From: Gaertneriomyces semiglobifer
Taxonomy: Eukaryota; Chytridiomycota; Chytridiomycetes; Spizellomycetales; Spizellomycetaceae
Reading direction: 5' to 3'
Length of the DNA stretch: 64,000 nt
Assembly (NCBI GenBank): GCA_025558075.1
Contig: JAHLKF010000017.1
Span: 248,001 to 312,000, forward strand
Of this stretch, positions 45,969-57,733 are shown in pieces. Every line of letters begins with the position of its first letter. Position 1 is the first letter of the stretch. Position numbers and translations under genes: made by a program. Under the pieces are notes generated by a model that had not been told where the DNA came from, searched no databases, and saw nothing but the letters and a program-made list of their open reading frames with translations.

Positions 45969-47869
45969 CTATACATATACTCTAGTGTCACGCGGCTCTT
46001 CGACAATGAAGAACGCGTTGTCAACGAAGGGGGTACCTTGATCAACGGTATTTGTCACATCCTCAATGGTTATTTCTGCCAAGGATATCAATGACGCCTC
46101 CGCTGATGGGTCTGGACGGTTCACTGTCACAGGAACGACCGAAGCATCACCACCATCCAGGTCAACATCGACGGCACCCTCTCCAGCGGCGTGCGACAAG
46201 GGGATTGGCGTTTGGAGAGCTTCATGGTTCACGTCTGCAGAGGTGGCTTTTGCATCGGAAGTGCGAAGTTTTTCAAGCATTAAGCGCTCCATGTAGGTTA
46301 TTCCATTCGGTTCTAAATGCGCGAGCAAGCGTTCCGCCGCAACCGCTGTGGTACGCGGAGGTACTCGATCCTCTGTAGATGTGCATGTTGAAGTCGACGG
46401 ACGATGGTCCATTGACGCGTGGATCGCTTCCGGTTCACTTGGATCCTGTGGTGCATGGGGTTTGGCACTTCGCCATCTTTGAAGAGCCTCTAGGAATGAA
46501 TTGTGCGATACTGACTCGTCAAACGTCCCGTCAAGTAACGAAGCCGTGTGTTCCGAACTAACACCGTCATAAGGTGGATCGTTAACCGCTTTAAGACCAA
46601 GTGCAGCACCTAGTGTCAGACCGGTGTAACGCGGAGACTTGGTCGACGACGCCTGTGCGTCCAGGGAATGACGCTGATTCCTATCCGCAGTCCGTTCCAA
46701 AGATGCCATGTCTGATACGGCAATATTTACGTTCTGCTCTCCAGAATGGCTACTCGGCTGCGGCGTCTCGATCGTATTGCCGCTGTGACTTCTCCACTCA
46801 TCCAGTGCGGCACGGAAACTATTGTGTGAGGCATCTTCATCAAAAGCGCCTTCAAGCAAAGATTCGTGACGAGGTTCTACAACAGCCCCTGTACTTATTA
46901 AACTCGATATTGGATCACGTCGGGGTGGGGGTTCCGCCTTGATCGACCGTTTTGACCCGGAGAGGCGGCCATGGTCGGAGGGTCGACGAGTACCGGTATA
47001 GGATAAGTTGGCCGGCTTGCTAGGGTTTCCTGGCGGAGGACACGGAGTTACGGTCAAGCCTGATGGGTCGCTGACGGGAGAAGGTACACGCCACTTGTTG
47101 CCAAAGGTAAGGATCCAGGGTTATCAACTGAGAATAAATGACGGACCTACCATTTTGGGCATTGGCTGTTGCACCTCGTTGGTTGACTGCTGGGCGCTGT
47201 TTACATTATTAGGGGCGACAGTTGCTTGCTCGTTTTGCCATCCTGCTTGCCCTCCTTGCAATCTTTCTCGCGAACTTATGGCACTCCTATATTCCTGTTC
47301 AAATTTGGCGCGTCGTCGATCAGCTAGATTCCATGCGAATATTAGATGTGTGCTGCAAAATCGCAATGAGCAGCTAACTCACCTTCATCGGCCAGACCTC
47401 CGTATCTCGACTTCTGCCGGGAAGCGTTACTCCACAGGAAGGTTTCCCGTGGCATTGCGGGCACATACCTGAGAAGCAGAGCTCTTCTTTGCTAGCACAT
47501 CAGAAGCGTACGATTTAAGGCTTCCTCTTGTTGCATGAGCAGATTGCCAAACCACATCAGAACTCGATGCCCTGTTAGAACAGTTCTTTAAGTGGTGAAG
47601 CGCGTGTTCGGTATGACACTATTAGTGAACGTACGCATGCTCTTTTTGCCGAGCCAAAGTAGAGCGCAAGGAATTCAAACGCTGTTCTAGCTGCTGGTTG
47701 TCCCGCTCAAGCTTTTCGATTTCAGAAAGCTGTCTGAAGGAGGAGATCATTAGATAACCATTTGCTAACGTCAAGGCACTTCTAACTACTTTGGCCTTTT
47801 TCCGGAGCTGGGTTTAGCAATACGCCCCTGAGATGGGGCAGATCGCACGGCTGTTTTTGCGGACTCCAT
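45969..47869 (-). CDS. ZBBX-like coiled-coil protein, possibly flagellar; 5' end uncertain
   Basis: Exons in coding order 47869-47790, 47733-47635, 47571-47469, 47413-47383, 47323-47151, 47093-45969; 536 aa from the ATG MESAKTAVRSAPS. A coiled coil (QLSEIEKLERDNQQLEQRLN) resembles the N-terminus of animal ZBBX. Two copies of a motif follow about 110 residues apart: ESLLEGAFDE..SHNSFRAALDEWR and ASLLDGTFDE..SHNSFLEALQRWR, like the SFQEAL-x-WR motif of ZBBX, a ciliary protein. I see no B-box zinc finger. Introns are 55-63 bp. A further open exon (48000-47931, KKQETVSKMLQDLQTRTVAY) can join with a 36-bp intron, so the gene may start further upstream. Confidence 0.65.
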
Positions 47870-48515
47870 TACTCGACACGCAAGTGCGAACTCTCTGAAC
47901 ACTTCGAGGCCAAACAAAGCGCGTTAGAACCTGCTGACATAAGCTACAGTCCGCGTTTGCAGATCTTGAAGCATTTTCGACACCGTTTCTTGTTTCTTGG
48001 CTGTAGAACTTTAAGCGCTCAAGCTGTATGAATTGAAGGTGCCATTGTGTCGTTAATGTATGTTCCTTCTGAGCATCTGGAATTCAGAGCGAAGTGTGGA
48101 TATAAATTTGACAGCTAACACTTTCCCATCGGGCGTCGTTGGTATGTGCGCCCAACGCATACGCCGGAAAGCACCCAGCAGCGTCAATTATGGTCGACAT
48201 ATTCCTAATTTCAAAGCACCCAGTTCTTCTGATGAGACGTGAAAGAGGGCATGCGCGTGTGTCAATATGCACGAATCACAATGAGCGTTGAACCAATCGA
48301 CATGCAGAGGTCCGCGTGTGAACATCGTTCGGCTCCACTTCATGTAAGTATACACCCGCTCTCACTGAACCAAGTGCGACCAAGGGTGCATTTGGAAAAA
48401 CCAAGTCCATCGGCTGTGACATAGTGCAACCCACTCGGGTGCAGTCGACTCAAAGTCTCTCTGTTCCTGGACTCCTCATTCATAAAACCTTATATTACAC
48501 GCACATTCGACAGCA
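47870..48515. other. Region between SEM1 and ZBBX-like gene, may hold 5' exons of the latter
   Basis: About 650 bases on the 5' side of the ZBBX-like gene. The part 47895-48000 has coding character on the minus strand (see that gene). Beyond 48000 no consistent exon can be joined in frame. The rest likely holds the promoter and the SEM1 3' end. Confidence 0.45.
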
Positions 48516-48943
48516 TTACATTTTCATCGGTTGTTGCCCTGACGTGCGTTTGGCGTACTCAGCTCTGCGACACGAATAATGTCCTTATTGAGAGCGAATA
48601 TAAAGCGACAGTAAGCATCACAACACTCACTCTAGTTGTACGGCTAAATCCTCCTGCTCGTCATCGTCTGCCCATGTATCTTCCCATTGATGTGTCTTTG
48701 TTTGATCTTCCTCTGACTCTTCCCAGGCTTCAAAGTGCAGCTTCAGTCGAGTTGTAATTCACTTTGACATACACTATCCTTACCATCAGCCGGAAAGTCC
48801 TCAAACTCATCATCTTCTTCCAGCATTATTGCTGCGTTCACCTTCTTTATTGCTTCATTACTCTTCTCCTCTGATGCTGAAGTTGCTGCCTTTGTTTCTT
48901 TTGAATCTTTCGCCGGCGGAGATGCCTTATTTGAAGGTGCCAT
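48516..48943 (-). CDS. SEM1: 26S proteasome / TREX-2 subunit SEM1 (Dss1)
   Basis: Exons 48943-48784, 48727-48631, 48564-48516; 101 aa. The hallmark acidic-tryptophan regions are present: EEDDEFEDFPADAWEESEED and HQWEDTWADDDEQEDLAVQL, followed by a short basic helix LEAEYAKRTSGQQPMKM. Sem1/Dss1 is a small disordered protein shared by the 26S proteasome lid, TREX-2 (with PCID2) and BRCA2-like complexes. The third exon is included because without it the protein would end at QLE, lacking the usual terminal helix. An earlier in-frame ATG exists (MIIITNIQ), but MAPSNKASPPAK is the better start. Confidence 0.92.
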
Positions 48944-49184
48944 TCTCTTCGCACTTGTAGCACTGGGACCTAGGAGAGAGTTTATGGACAAGCTATTCAC
49001 CGCTTCGCTGGACAGGACTCTCTTTTGGATGTTGGTGATAATAATCATCAGAACAGCAAGTTCAGCAACCTGTCGACGCGTAATGAGTACACGTGATATT
49101 CAAAAGAGTTATCGATAACTATTCGTGACCACAGCTGGCCAGCTCAATGCAACTTAATAAAGGCCTCCCAGTCGGTTGTTGAGT

Positions 49185-51741
49185 TTAGACGGGCCTACGA
49201 ACGTCCTCACAATGCTTGGCTATATGTCCAGGCTAACATTCACAAAAAGCATTGAATGAGTCTGAGATTCCCCGAGTAGATTTTGCTCAGGAGAATCAAA
49301 ATACCCACCTGGCCACATCGGAAACACGTTGGATGATCTTTCGGTCGAAAGCCAGGCGGATGCGTGCTAGACATCTGCAACCGCCACTGCTCATACTGAC
49401 TGGCCTCATCCGGGCGTGTACCAGGACCAACATACTGGTGCTGATCTCTACGATGTCCGTCACCGACGCCGAAGCGCGACCCTCGCACTTCACTCCATCC
49501 TACCAGACTTGATTAGTACGCAACCACTTCTTCCTGCCCATCACCGAATACAAACCCGGGTTATTCATCGAGCGCGGATGATTGTCATCATCCACGAATG
49601 AGCCGCGGTCCTGGCCGAAGGAGTCTCTACCATAGCTACCGTAGCTGCTTCGCCGGCTGTCATGAGGCGAGATGCGGTGATCATGCCGGGAGTTCGCTGA
49701 ACCTCGCCTCCTTCCTCGATTTGGGCTGCGGCTAAGACTGCGAGAGAAACTCTTGCTACGACTGCGACTACTTCCGGTCCCACTAGAACTCGAGCTGCTT
49801 CGACGGCTTGAACTTGAAGATGACCGGCTGGATGCCGAACGAGACCGTCGATTGCGAGACCTCCTCGAAAACCTCTCGCGAGAGTCACCTGACCGTCGTC
49901 GTAAGAGCTGGTCGGCGCCAGGACTTTCGCGATGATTGCGATTATCCCTTGAGGCATTCGCCTGTTCCCTTTTGACGAATGGAGAAGTACTCGTCGAACG
50001 TCTTCGTTTTCGGAACTGTCGTTCGCTCTGCATATGCCGTCGTTTGGAACCCTCCACATCGCTGCCTCCAGTTAGGGGCTTTTTTAAATCCTTCACCTTT
50101 TCATACCAAAAATCGAGATAGCCACGTTCCCAGCCATCTTGGTTAAAGACTTCCTCTCCAGGGACTGCTTGGTCAGCTTTGTCCTCCTCAAACGAAGATC
50201 CGCCGTTTGTCTGCTGCCTCGTAGCTCGCTTAGTTAGTATGTCCACACCTCGGTAGAAGTCTTCGATAGCACCCTGCAGTTCGATCCTTTGCGATGGAGT
50301 TATCACGGGCGGTAGCAACTTCGATGTATTCATCGGCGTATAAGCACGACTTTCATTCTGTAGTGGATCAAAGTCTTAGAAGTCGGTTGACTTGATTTTG
50401 GCGTTCAACACTCACCGCAACGGCATCCACCATCAAACCTGCCGGAGAAGCATAATAAGGTTCAAACGGTCGTCGAGACCGTTCCGGAACCTTGACCGCA
50501 GCTGGTGGCGGTGGGTTTATGGATTCCCTGGCGCGAACAAGGCCACTAGAGGGTTGCGGTGGCAGTAACCGATCGGTTGAAGCAATTGTTTCTGCGTGTT
50601 CGTTGACCATGGGAATATCGTTATTGCGTGAGCCACTGGGTGAATGCCGTTTGATTGTCGAATGCGGATGGCCGGTTGCCTGCTTAGCTGGACCGATTAC
50701 CGATGTATAGAGTTGTTCGACAGATTCTTCGTCCAGGAAATGTTTCTCGCGCCAAATCCTCAGCACCTGCAGGAAGACTACATTAGTAGGTAATGCCGCA
50801 ACTGTGCACTTTGATGAAACTTGCCTTTATCATTTTCTGCTCCTTGGATTCGTCCTCCTTGGCGGCCGTGTAAGCGGCACGCACAATGTCGATCAGCTCT
50901 GTTAAATGACCTTGTATGATCTCACGCTGAAGATTTTTTTCTCTCCTGCACCCCGACAGATTTAGTACGGGAGATAAACTCGCAGCAGTCAGTACAAAGA
51001 TTTGTACCCGCTGTACAGAATGTCGTTCAAAAGATACACGATGTGCAGTCGACTTGCAAAGTCTGTATAGGAGTGGGCCACCGCTGACAGTAGTCGTAAT
51101 AGGCATGCAAATTGAGGGTGCTCTTTGCAATGATCAAATATCCACATTCTGCCAGCACGGATGTTACTCTGGGAACACTCCTTCATCAACGCTTCCAGCA
51201 ACCCGAGAAATTGGAGCACGCTCGCAGCGTCTCCTCCCAAAGATAGTGCTAAAGCATCCCGAGCTACAAATATTGCCGGTGGGGAGGCCGTGTCGCTCAA
51301 CCCGCTTGTCGTTGTACCAGGAAGTGGTCCCCCACTTAATAACTGTACGATGGGTGCAACCAAGTTCATTAATGGAGCCGATTCGGAAGGAGCGGGGTGA
51401 GACGGGGGAGCTGCTGTTGATTTTGTGAGTCAATTGATGAAAACCCACAGAAGCTCGACCAGCAATCATACATGGGGATTGAGGTGCCGATTGCCCCAGC
51501 TTCCACAAGAAATACTCGTGGTGGCGATTGCCGGGGAGAAGAAACTGGTATTTCGGGGCAGACGATAGCTTCACCTTCAAGTCGTCGTAGAAGGCAGGGC
51601 CATTGCGGATAATGGAGGCAGCGATGGTGTCTATAATGCGCTGTTCATCCGCATCTATGAGAACGAACTTAACGTTATGAGTATTCTTCCGAAATAAATC
51701 CCGGACGACATACCCGATGGTGGTAAGGGAAGACTGGCCAT
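49185..51741 (-). CDS. CHERP-like splicing factor: SURP, CID, RS region and CCHC knuckle
   Basis: Exons in coding order 51741-51714, 51654-51472, 51413-51008, 50945-50825, 50766-50416, 50357-49556, 49499-49309, 49232-49185; 709 aa. Start MASLPLPPS resembles CHERP. Residues about 12-60 are a SURP module (IIDTIAASIIRNGPAFYDDL...FLLPGNRHHEYFLWKL). A CID-like domain spans about 95-245 (SVLQFLGLLEALMKECSQSN, LHIVYLLNDILYSG, VLRIWREKHFLDEE). YYASPAGLMVDAV is the next family mark. An RS-rich region is followed by GSRFGVGDG and a zinc knuckle CFRCGQPGHIAKHC. It should act with U2 snRNP/SF3b in pre-mRNA splicing. Intron 4 is GC-AG (GCAAGT donor) and intron 6 has a GTTTGT donor. Confidence 0.88.
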
Positions 51742-51926
51742 ATCGAGCTGCCAAGGGCCGATAGCCTGGGCAGAATATACTCGTTAATGTTAGTTTCGCA
51801 GTCCAGTATTTTTTTGTGGTAAGATGAGACTGTCAGGACGTGTGTAGATCTTTGACATTCAACAGCTTTCCTCAAACTCCATTGCCCCACCATCAATACC
51901 GGCATTCATAGATCGCTACTATCACA
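51742..51926. promoter_or_regulatory. Bidirectional promoter region, CHERP-like / Opi3
   Basis: 185 bases between divergent ATGs. Open reading continues upstream of the CHERP start in another frame but carries no family sequence. No specific element is seen. Confidence 0.4.
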
Positions 51927-52934
51927 ATGGCCGTCTCTGCTTACATCGCAGAACTGAAAGGTGTGGCATCTCCCTACGTCGGGCAGTTGCAGGAGATCGC
52001 CTCGCCGTACTTGTCAATGGCTTGCGGTCGGTACGAAGATATCCGTGAGCTGGTTACCCCGCACTTTGTGCACTTGCAGCCTCTCCTTGCTTTTGCTCAA
52101 CGGATGGAAGATTCTCTTCCGGCTTTTCCGTACCCGATTGCCTACGTAGCGGCGGCGGCGATCGTGCTGCATGTTGCAAACTACAACTTGACGGCCAGGT
52201 TGGAACACAGCACCAGGATTTTCACCAAGGTACTGAGGAAGTGATAGCTTAATCATTTAGCGGTCGCCTAATTGGTACTCTTAGATTTTCAGATCTTCGG
52301 CTATCTATCTCTATGCCGTTTACTTGATTGTCTCGGCACTTGTGCGTGACCATTATGTTATGCAAGCTGTCGAAAGCAGTACCAATTCGGTATGTGATTC
52401 TATCATGCTTTCGATGTAGCGCCGCCTGCCTTACCATCAGGATAGTACATTCTCTTCACCAAACATGATGCAACTCTCATCGGAAATGGTTTGATCACGT
52501 TTGGTATCCTCCTGAACATCTGGGTTGTCAAATCATTAGGCATTAAAGGAACTTACAACGGCGATAGGTGAGCTTGCGTTTTAACGGCATATGGAGTGAT
52601 TTCGTGTCAACTGACTTGTTGGTCATAGCTTCGGGTATTTGATGGACGCCCCTGTCACTGGAGGGCCTTTCCGCTTTTTCAACGACCCTCAATACGTTGG
52701 AACAACTGCCGCTCTATTAGGATATGCTGTAAAGCATCAGTCCATCGTTGGATACGGTATGCGGTTGTGCGCATTCGTCAGGCAAGTAATCGTCCTTACT
52801 AACGTCCCATTCATACAGCTCTCACCGCCGTCCTCTGGGTTGTTTTCTCGTTGTCGGTAAAGTTATTTGAGGGTCCCCATATGAATCGCATTTACGCCAA
52901 GAAGAAGACGCCCATTAGCAAGAAGAAGCTTTAA
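51927..52934 (+). CDS. OPI3: Phospholipid N-methyltransferase, Opi3/PEMT type
   Basis: Exons 51927-52229, 52285-52389, 52446-52567, 52629-52756, 52819-52934; 257 aa with four to five hydrophobic segments. Marks: NYNLTARLEHSTRI, GIKGTYNGDSFGYLMDAPVT, FFNDPQYVGTTAALLGYAVK (methyltransferase core) and VKLFEGPHMNRIYAKK, ending with a KKKL-type dilysine that could keep it in the ER. It carries out the last methylations from phosphatidylethanolamine to phosphatidylcholine with S-adenosylmethionine. The exon 3 acceptor is at GGATAG; the one 5 bases earlier would give a stop. The first about 65 residues, with a repeated ASPY motif, are lineage-specific. Confidence 0.93.
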
Positions 52935-53050
52935 ACGTCCTACCAGGTTCAGGTGCAGTTGATATGTATTTATGCAAGTAGTCCTGAATCCCTCGCTGTG
53001 GCAGATATCAAGTATTCAATTATAATATAATGTTGATCATACGGTACATG

Positions 53051-56000
53051 TCATATATCTCGCTCTTCTTTGAGTAAACCCAGCAACTCCATTGCCTTGC
53101 TCCCAATGCTGGACGTGGACGCCTTTCGAGGTTTGCTTGTACTCCGGCCGCCCGATATCGACGGCTGCCGGGAACGTGGTTTCAATGCTAACCTCCCACT
53201 TGAATCGGAAGGCCGCCTCGATCGACGAGTATTTTGTGGTTCATCAGATTCACCCAGTGCCGCCTCTTGTGAGTGTGCGCGGGCAATTGAAGGTGCCGGC
53301 ATGATACCACGCTTCAAAGACTCTAGCAAATCATCCATTCCCAATCCTATATCACCAGAGTCGGTGGAAGCAGGTACAGTAAACATGGGTAGTGATAGTT
53401 GAGAGCTCTGTTGGATTTTCGCACGCTTTGCTTCCCGTTCCTGCCGGTGCGAAACAATGAGCAATAAATAAAGAGCACATCAATACATTCGTCGAGTGTG
53501 TGCAACTTACGTCTCGGGCCTTTTGTCGCCGCTCAGCGGCGGCTTTACGGTCCCGCTCCACCTTGGCCTCAGTTAAGGCAGTCTGGGATATTGCGGAGAC
53601 TCATATCAGAAGCGCGCACAGAACAGTACCAGCTCAGTGGTGGCCTACCTTGAATGAACCTGCAAATGCTTCAAAAAGACCCAAAAAGTCCTGGTTGGAT
53701 ATCTTTGCCGGATCTTCTCCATAAAAGGTTGTCACTTCCTTGACACGCACCAGCATCTGCTGATGGCGCTTCTCTGTCCGTGCAAGTAGCCTACTGGCAT
53801 CTTCAAGCTTGGGCATCATAAGCTCGCGAAATTTGGCACTTTCAGCTTTCTTCTTGGCCAGGGCCTCGGCGTTCTCAGTCGCCTCGTCATTGTCCGCAGC
53901 CGCCTCGTCAGCCTCTGGTGGTGAACTCGCTAGCTGGTACAACCGACTGATTTCATCCCGTAGCTCTTTCAACGTAGCTTGCATGTCGTTGAATAATGCT
54001 GGAGTACGCTTGAGTACGACTTTGCGATTCAAGTGAACGAAATCACACGCTTACTTTGCTTAGCGGGCTGGATAACTTCGAAATCATTTAAGAATTGTTT
54101 GTAGTCCGGAAACTTGGTGTCAACGGTGCCAGCGATGAACTGGAGCAAAGAAACTTTGCTGGTTCCTTTCGTGAACTCAAGCTTTTGCAAGCTGGACATC
54201 TTGAAGCCATGCGTTTGTCCAACATTGCTGCCGGCATTCAGGAAATTGCCGACAGTGAGCACCAACTGCCGACACTCTTTGAGAGGTTGCACTAAGACGT
54301 CATAATCTCCCTGCAACATACCTCTAACAAGTTCGCAAAGGCTTGCGAGGACGCCAACATGCTGTACGCTTGATTAACTTCATCAATACGCTTTTCAAGA
54401 CCATTCACTTTGTCCTGCAGCGTAGCATTAAATAAGAGTGCGTCTATACGTATTTTGTAATGGGGAATTCTCATAGTCTGGAGAGTCCTAGTGAGCGGTT
54501 TACACAAACGTGATAACACGGAGCCAACCAACCTCCCGTAGGAATTCTTCCGCCTGCCGCAGCTTACCGGCGCCCTTATATTCTTTAATGGCTTTCCGCT
54601 GCAGAAGAATCGTTTAACGTCTCTATCAATACAACCTTGGAAAAAAAAATGTACCAACCTCCGAGTCATCTATTTTTCCCTCGATATCTTTGAATTGGAG
54701 CGCTGTCGATTCAGGAATGATCGTAACGTTGATTTCCTCAATAGCCCGTCTAATTTCAGCCAGTGTATATTTCTTCAGTTTCCCTAGAGTGATCACTGAA
54801 GACCAAATCAGAGATTGGCTCAGGAGTATCTCACACCTGGATTCACTCACTGATGTTTTGTGCTTTGGTATTATTGATCAGACAGACTTCGTCGCTAGAG
54901 GTCTTTCCGTCCAAGTTGATCTCTTTCGTTTCAGGCAGCCCGAAAAGCTCCTCAGCTTCCCGTAATATCCCCAATTTCTCGGCGGTATCTTCAAAGTCCT
55001 CTTCTGTGTCGTCCAACTTGGTCTTTAATTTGAGCTTTTTGGCAAAGAGCGTGTCCACCACTTTCGGATCTGGCAGTTTTTCCCAGCGGAAAACGCGGAG
55101 CTTACGGGTAGGACGATACTTCTGTGGGCGTTTCGGTACGGCAGGAGCAAGGGCAGGAATACCAGGTGGTGGTGGTGCTCCAGGAGGAGGAGGCGGCGGC
55201 GGTGGGCCACCGCCTGGCGGCGAAGGTTGCCCAACGCTGCCGGCAAACAACATAGGAGGTGGCGGGGGTGGGGCTGGTGGTGGAGGTCCACCAGGTACTT
55301 CGACATTCCCTGCCACACTTTCCTCAGTTTTCGCAGTATTATCGGCCGTGGATGCATCAGCAGGACCCTCAGATAGACGGACGCCCCTTTGCAGCTTGTC
55401 TAACACCTCGCTGAGTTGCTGTTTATTTCATGAGTAGGGTTGTTGACGATGAGTGAGTTCCGTACACCACATACCATTTGTTGTTCGGTTAGCTCGGCAT
55501 CAAACGAATCATGAGCAAGCTCAATCTGCCGTTGCACAGTCTCCAACAATATCTCATCAATTGCTGATGAAGTACGATTACCGCCGGATTCTTTTGAGAA
55601 TTTATGATCAGCTACGCTGCCTATTTGTTGCTATGCTTAGGTCGCACTTACCAAACCGTGACCGATCTGCTATCTTCCGCAACTCCTCCGCTTGTTCCAA
55701 ACGGGCTTTTAACAACTCATTCTCAGTGGCCAACGCGTCAGAGATGCCCTCCATGACTTTTTCAAGGGGAAGCCGATAGGCATCGGTGAATGTCGGTTCC
55801 GCGCAAGCTTGTTCCAAGACAATCTGACCCGTTATTTTGTCCAACAGTCTAAATAGCTTTGCTCTAGGTACCCCGCTCAGTGTTCTTGCCGGGATAATCA
55901 TTTTTTGCAGCATCGCCGTGATGAAACCCACGGCATCCGGATCATCTGCGCTGCTGTCCAGGATGGCGTCCAGAAGCCCGACCGGGTCATTTAGATCCGC

Positions 56001-57733
56001 GTCAGTCAAGAGTCCCATTTCATCGATGAGATAGTCGTAGTCGTGAGCTGCGGACGTTTCGAAAGCATCGACATGATTCATTAAGTCGCTGTTCTCGGCG
56101 GGTGCCCATCTTTTGATTGCCTGTACAAGACGAAGGTACCATGAGTAAAACGCCGCGTCGGTATATGAACAAGCTTACCTCAAGAATGCTGTTAAAGCCG
56201 GCCGCTAAGAGCATATTCCGAATTTGCACTCTCTTCAAAACGTCTTCCCTGTTGATTCCGACCATCCACACCATTAACGAAATGGCTGCTAACTGTATGA
56301 TCCATTAGCCAAGATAAACAAAGCTTAAGGTAACATTGATTTACCAGAAATGCCTTGATGTCGCGATGCATTTGAGTTAGCCCAGCTTTCGCATAGAATG
56401 GCTTAAACTCCTCCAGGTCATCCGAGGTGGACATCACATTGGTGCCGAAGATTCCACGGCTGGTCACCAACTTTCTCACCGAATTGATGAATCCCTGAAA
56501 TGTGTGAAGTTCTCCACGCCTGTCCCGAAAGTATTCAAAGGATTGCAGCACAAGTGCATGCCCTTTCGGATAGTCCAGGGAGTTCAAAGCCAATAGGAAG
56601 TCAATTGCGCTTGTTCGATTCGGGAGCAATGGAGAGTCCAGAGAAAGTACAAGAACGTTCAAGTAATCCGGAGAGTTTAGAAGATCCTTAACCATGATAC
56701 CCCGCTATACATCAGGAAGTAAGGTTATTGCCGCTCAAAGGAATTGTGCAGTAAATAACTTACGTTCTTGGCGACAATGTCCTTCAACAGAAACAATACA
56801 TCACTTTCAATCTCATAATGCTTCAGCTTTCGGTCAGGCTTCTGATGGATGCGGCCTAGAAGCGAGAAAAGCGCTTCCAAACCTCCCCCATCGACAAATT
56901 CAAGCATCCAGCTAACAGGCTTACTTCGACACGCCACTTTCAACTGCTCTAGTACTTCTTTCAAGTGCGGATCTTTCACGGAACCGCCACCACCCATAGA
57001 CCGTACCAATCCCATGATATGTTCTTTGCGACTTTTGAATTCGGCCGTTGATATGGAAGCGTGTGCAATGAAGTTGACATAGTATTGCGGTGACTTATTG
57101 TCGCTGTCTACAGATGATGCTTGAGGTGCTTTCTGTGAGACCAGCAGCGCATTAGCCTAATCCTGCGAACAACGCTATGAATTCCAACACCGTACCAGCA
57201 TATTCCTAACGTATTGGAGCTTCATGTCCTTGTTAAAGTTTCGAAAGGTGGTCATCCGTTGCTCATCAATCTGGCCGTACTCCTAGGAAGTTTTTAGTGC
57301 TTCTGAATGCCGAGAGACTGTAGGACCACGCACATACCGCTTCAATTGCAAGGTCGAACATGTAGTCCAGCTTGTCGTCTTTGATCAGCAGAGACAGATT
57401 TTCGTTTGCGGCCGCTTCGCGGAGCATCTGCAGCGCTGCCCTCGTGTCTCTCATTCCGCCCTCCGTTGTAGTCGAAGAGGCAATTGAATCACCATCGTAC
57501 GCAGTATCGGGAGGGGGAGGGGAATAGTAGCTCTCGGCTAGATAGGAACTACTTCGTGAGTGAGATGTGGGCCATTCGGGTTTGCGAGCGAGGAAACTCG
57601 CGCGCCTCTTGGGGCTTTTGTGATAGTGGGCATCCTGTGGTGCGGTGCGCAAAGAAGTGAGGGATGAGTAGCTATCGGACTTTGACAACGTCGATGAAAG
57701 GTTGTCGCTAGAACCCCAGGCATGGCATCGCAT
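53051..57733 (-). CDS. Diaphanous-related formin (GBD/FH3-FH1-FH2-DAD)
   Basis: Fifteen exons in coding order: 57733-57338, 57282-57196, 57132-56764, 56704-56345, 56292-56179, 56120-55652, 55590-55475, 55418-54851, 54795-54659, 54598-54533, 54477-54322, 54265-54055, 53998-53649, 53582-53511, 53440-53051; 1286 aa. GTPase-binding and FH3 armadillo repeats fill about residues 110-480 (WMLEFVDGGGLEALFSLLG). FH1 is a polyproline run. FH2 starts KLRVFRWEKLPDPKV and includes NIMITLGKLKKYTLAEI and LVLTVGNFLNAGSNVGQTHG. The tail carries MDDLLESL, a match to the DAD motif MDxLLxxL, with basic residues behind it. So it should be Rho-activated and autoinhibited, nucleating actin cables. Introns 9 and 10 use GTTGGT donors. 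Confidence 0.94.

Noticed and set aside
49740..49900. Serine/arginine codon repeat as a separate tandem repeat element
   Set aside because: It is the RS region of the CHERP-like protein, explained by codon repetition.
54853..55437. 194-codon plus-strand frame with a glycine-rich stretch
   Set aside because: The glycine run is the antisense of the formin FH1 polyproline codons.
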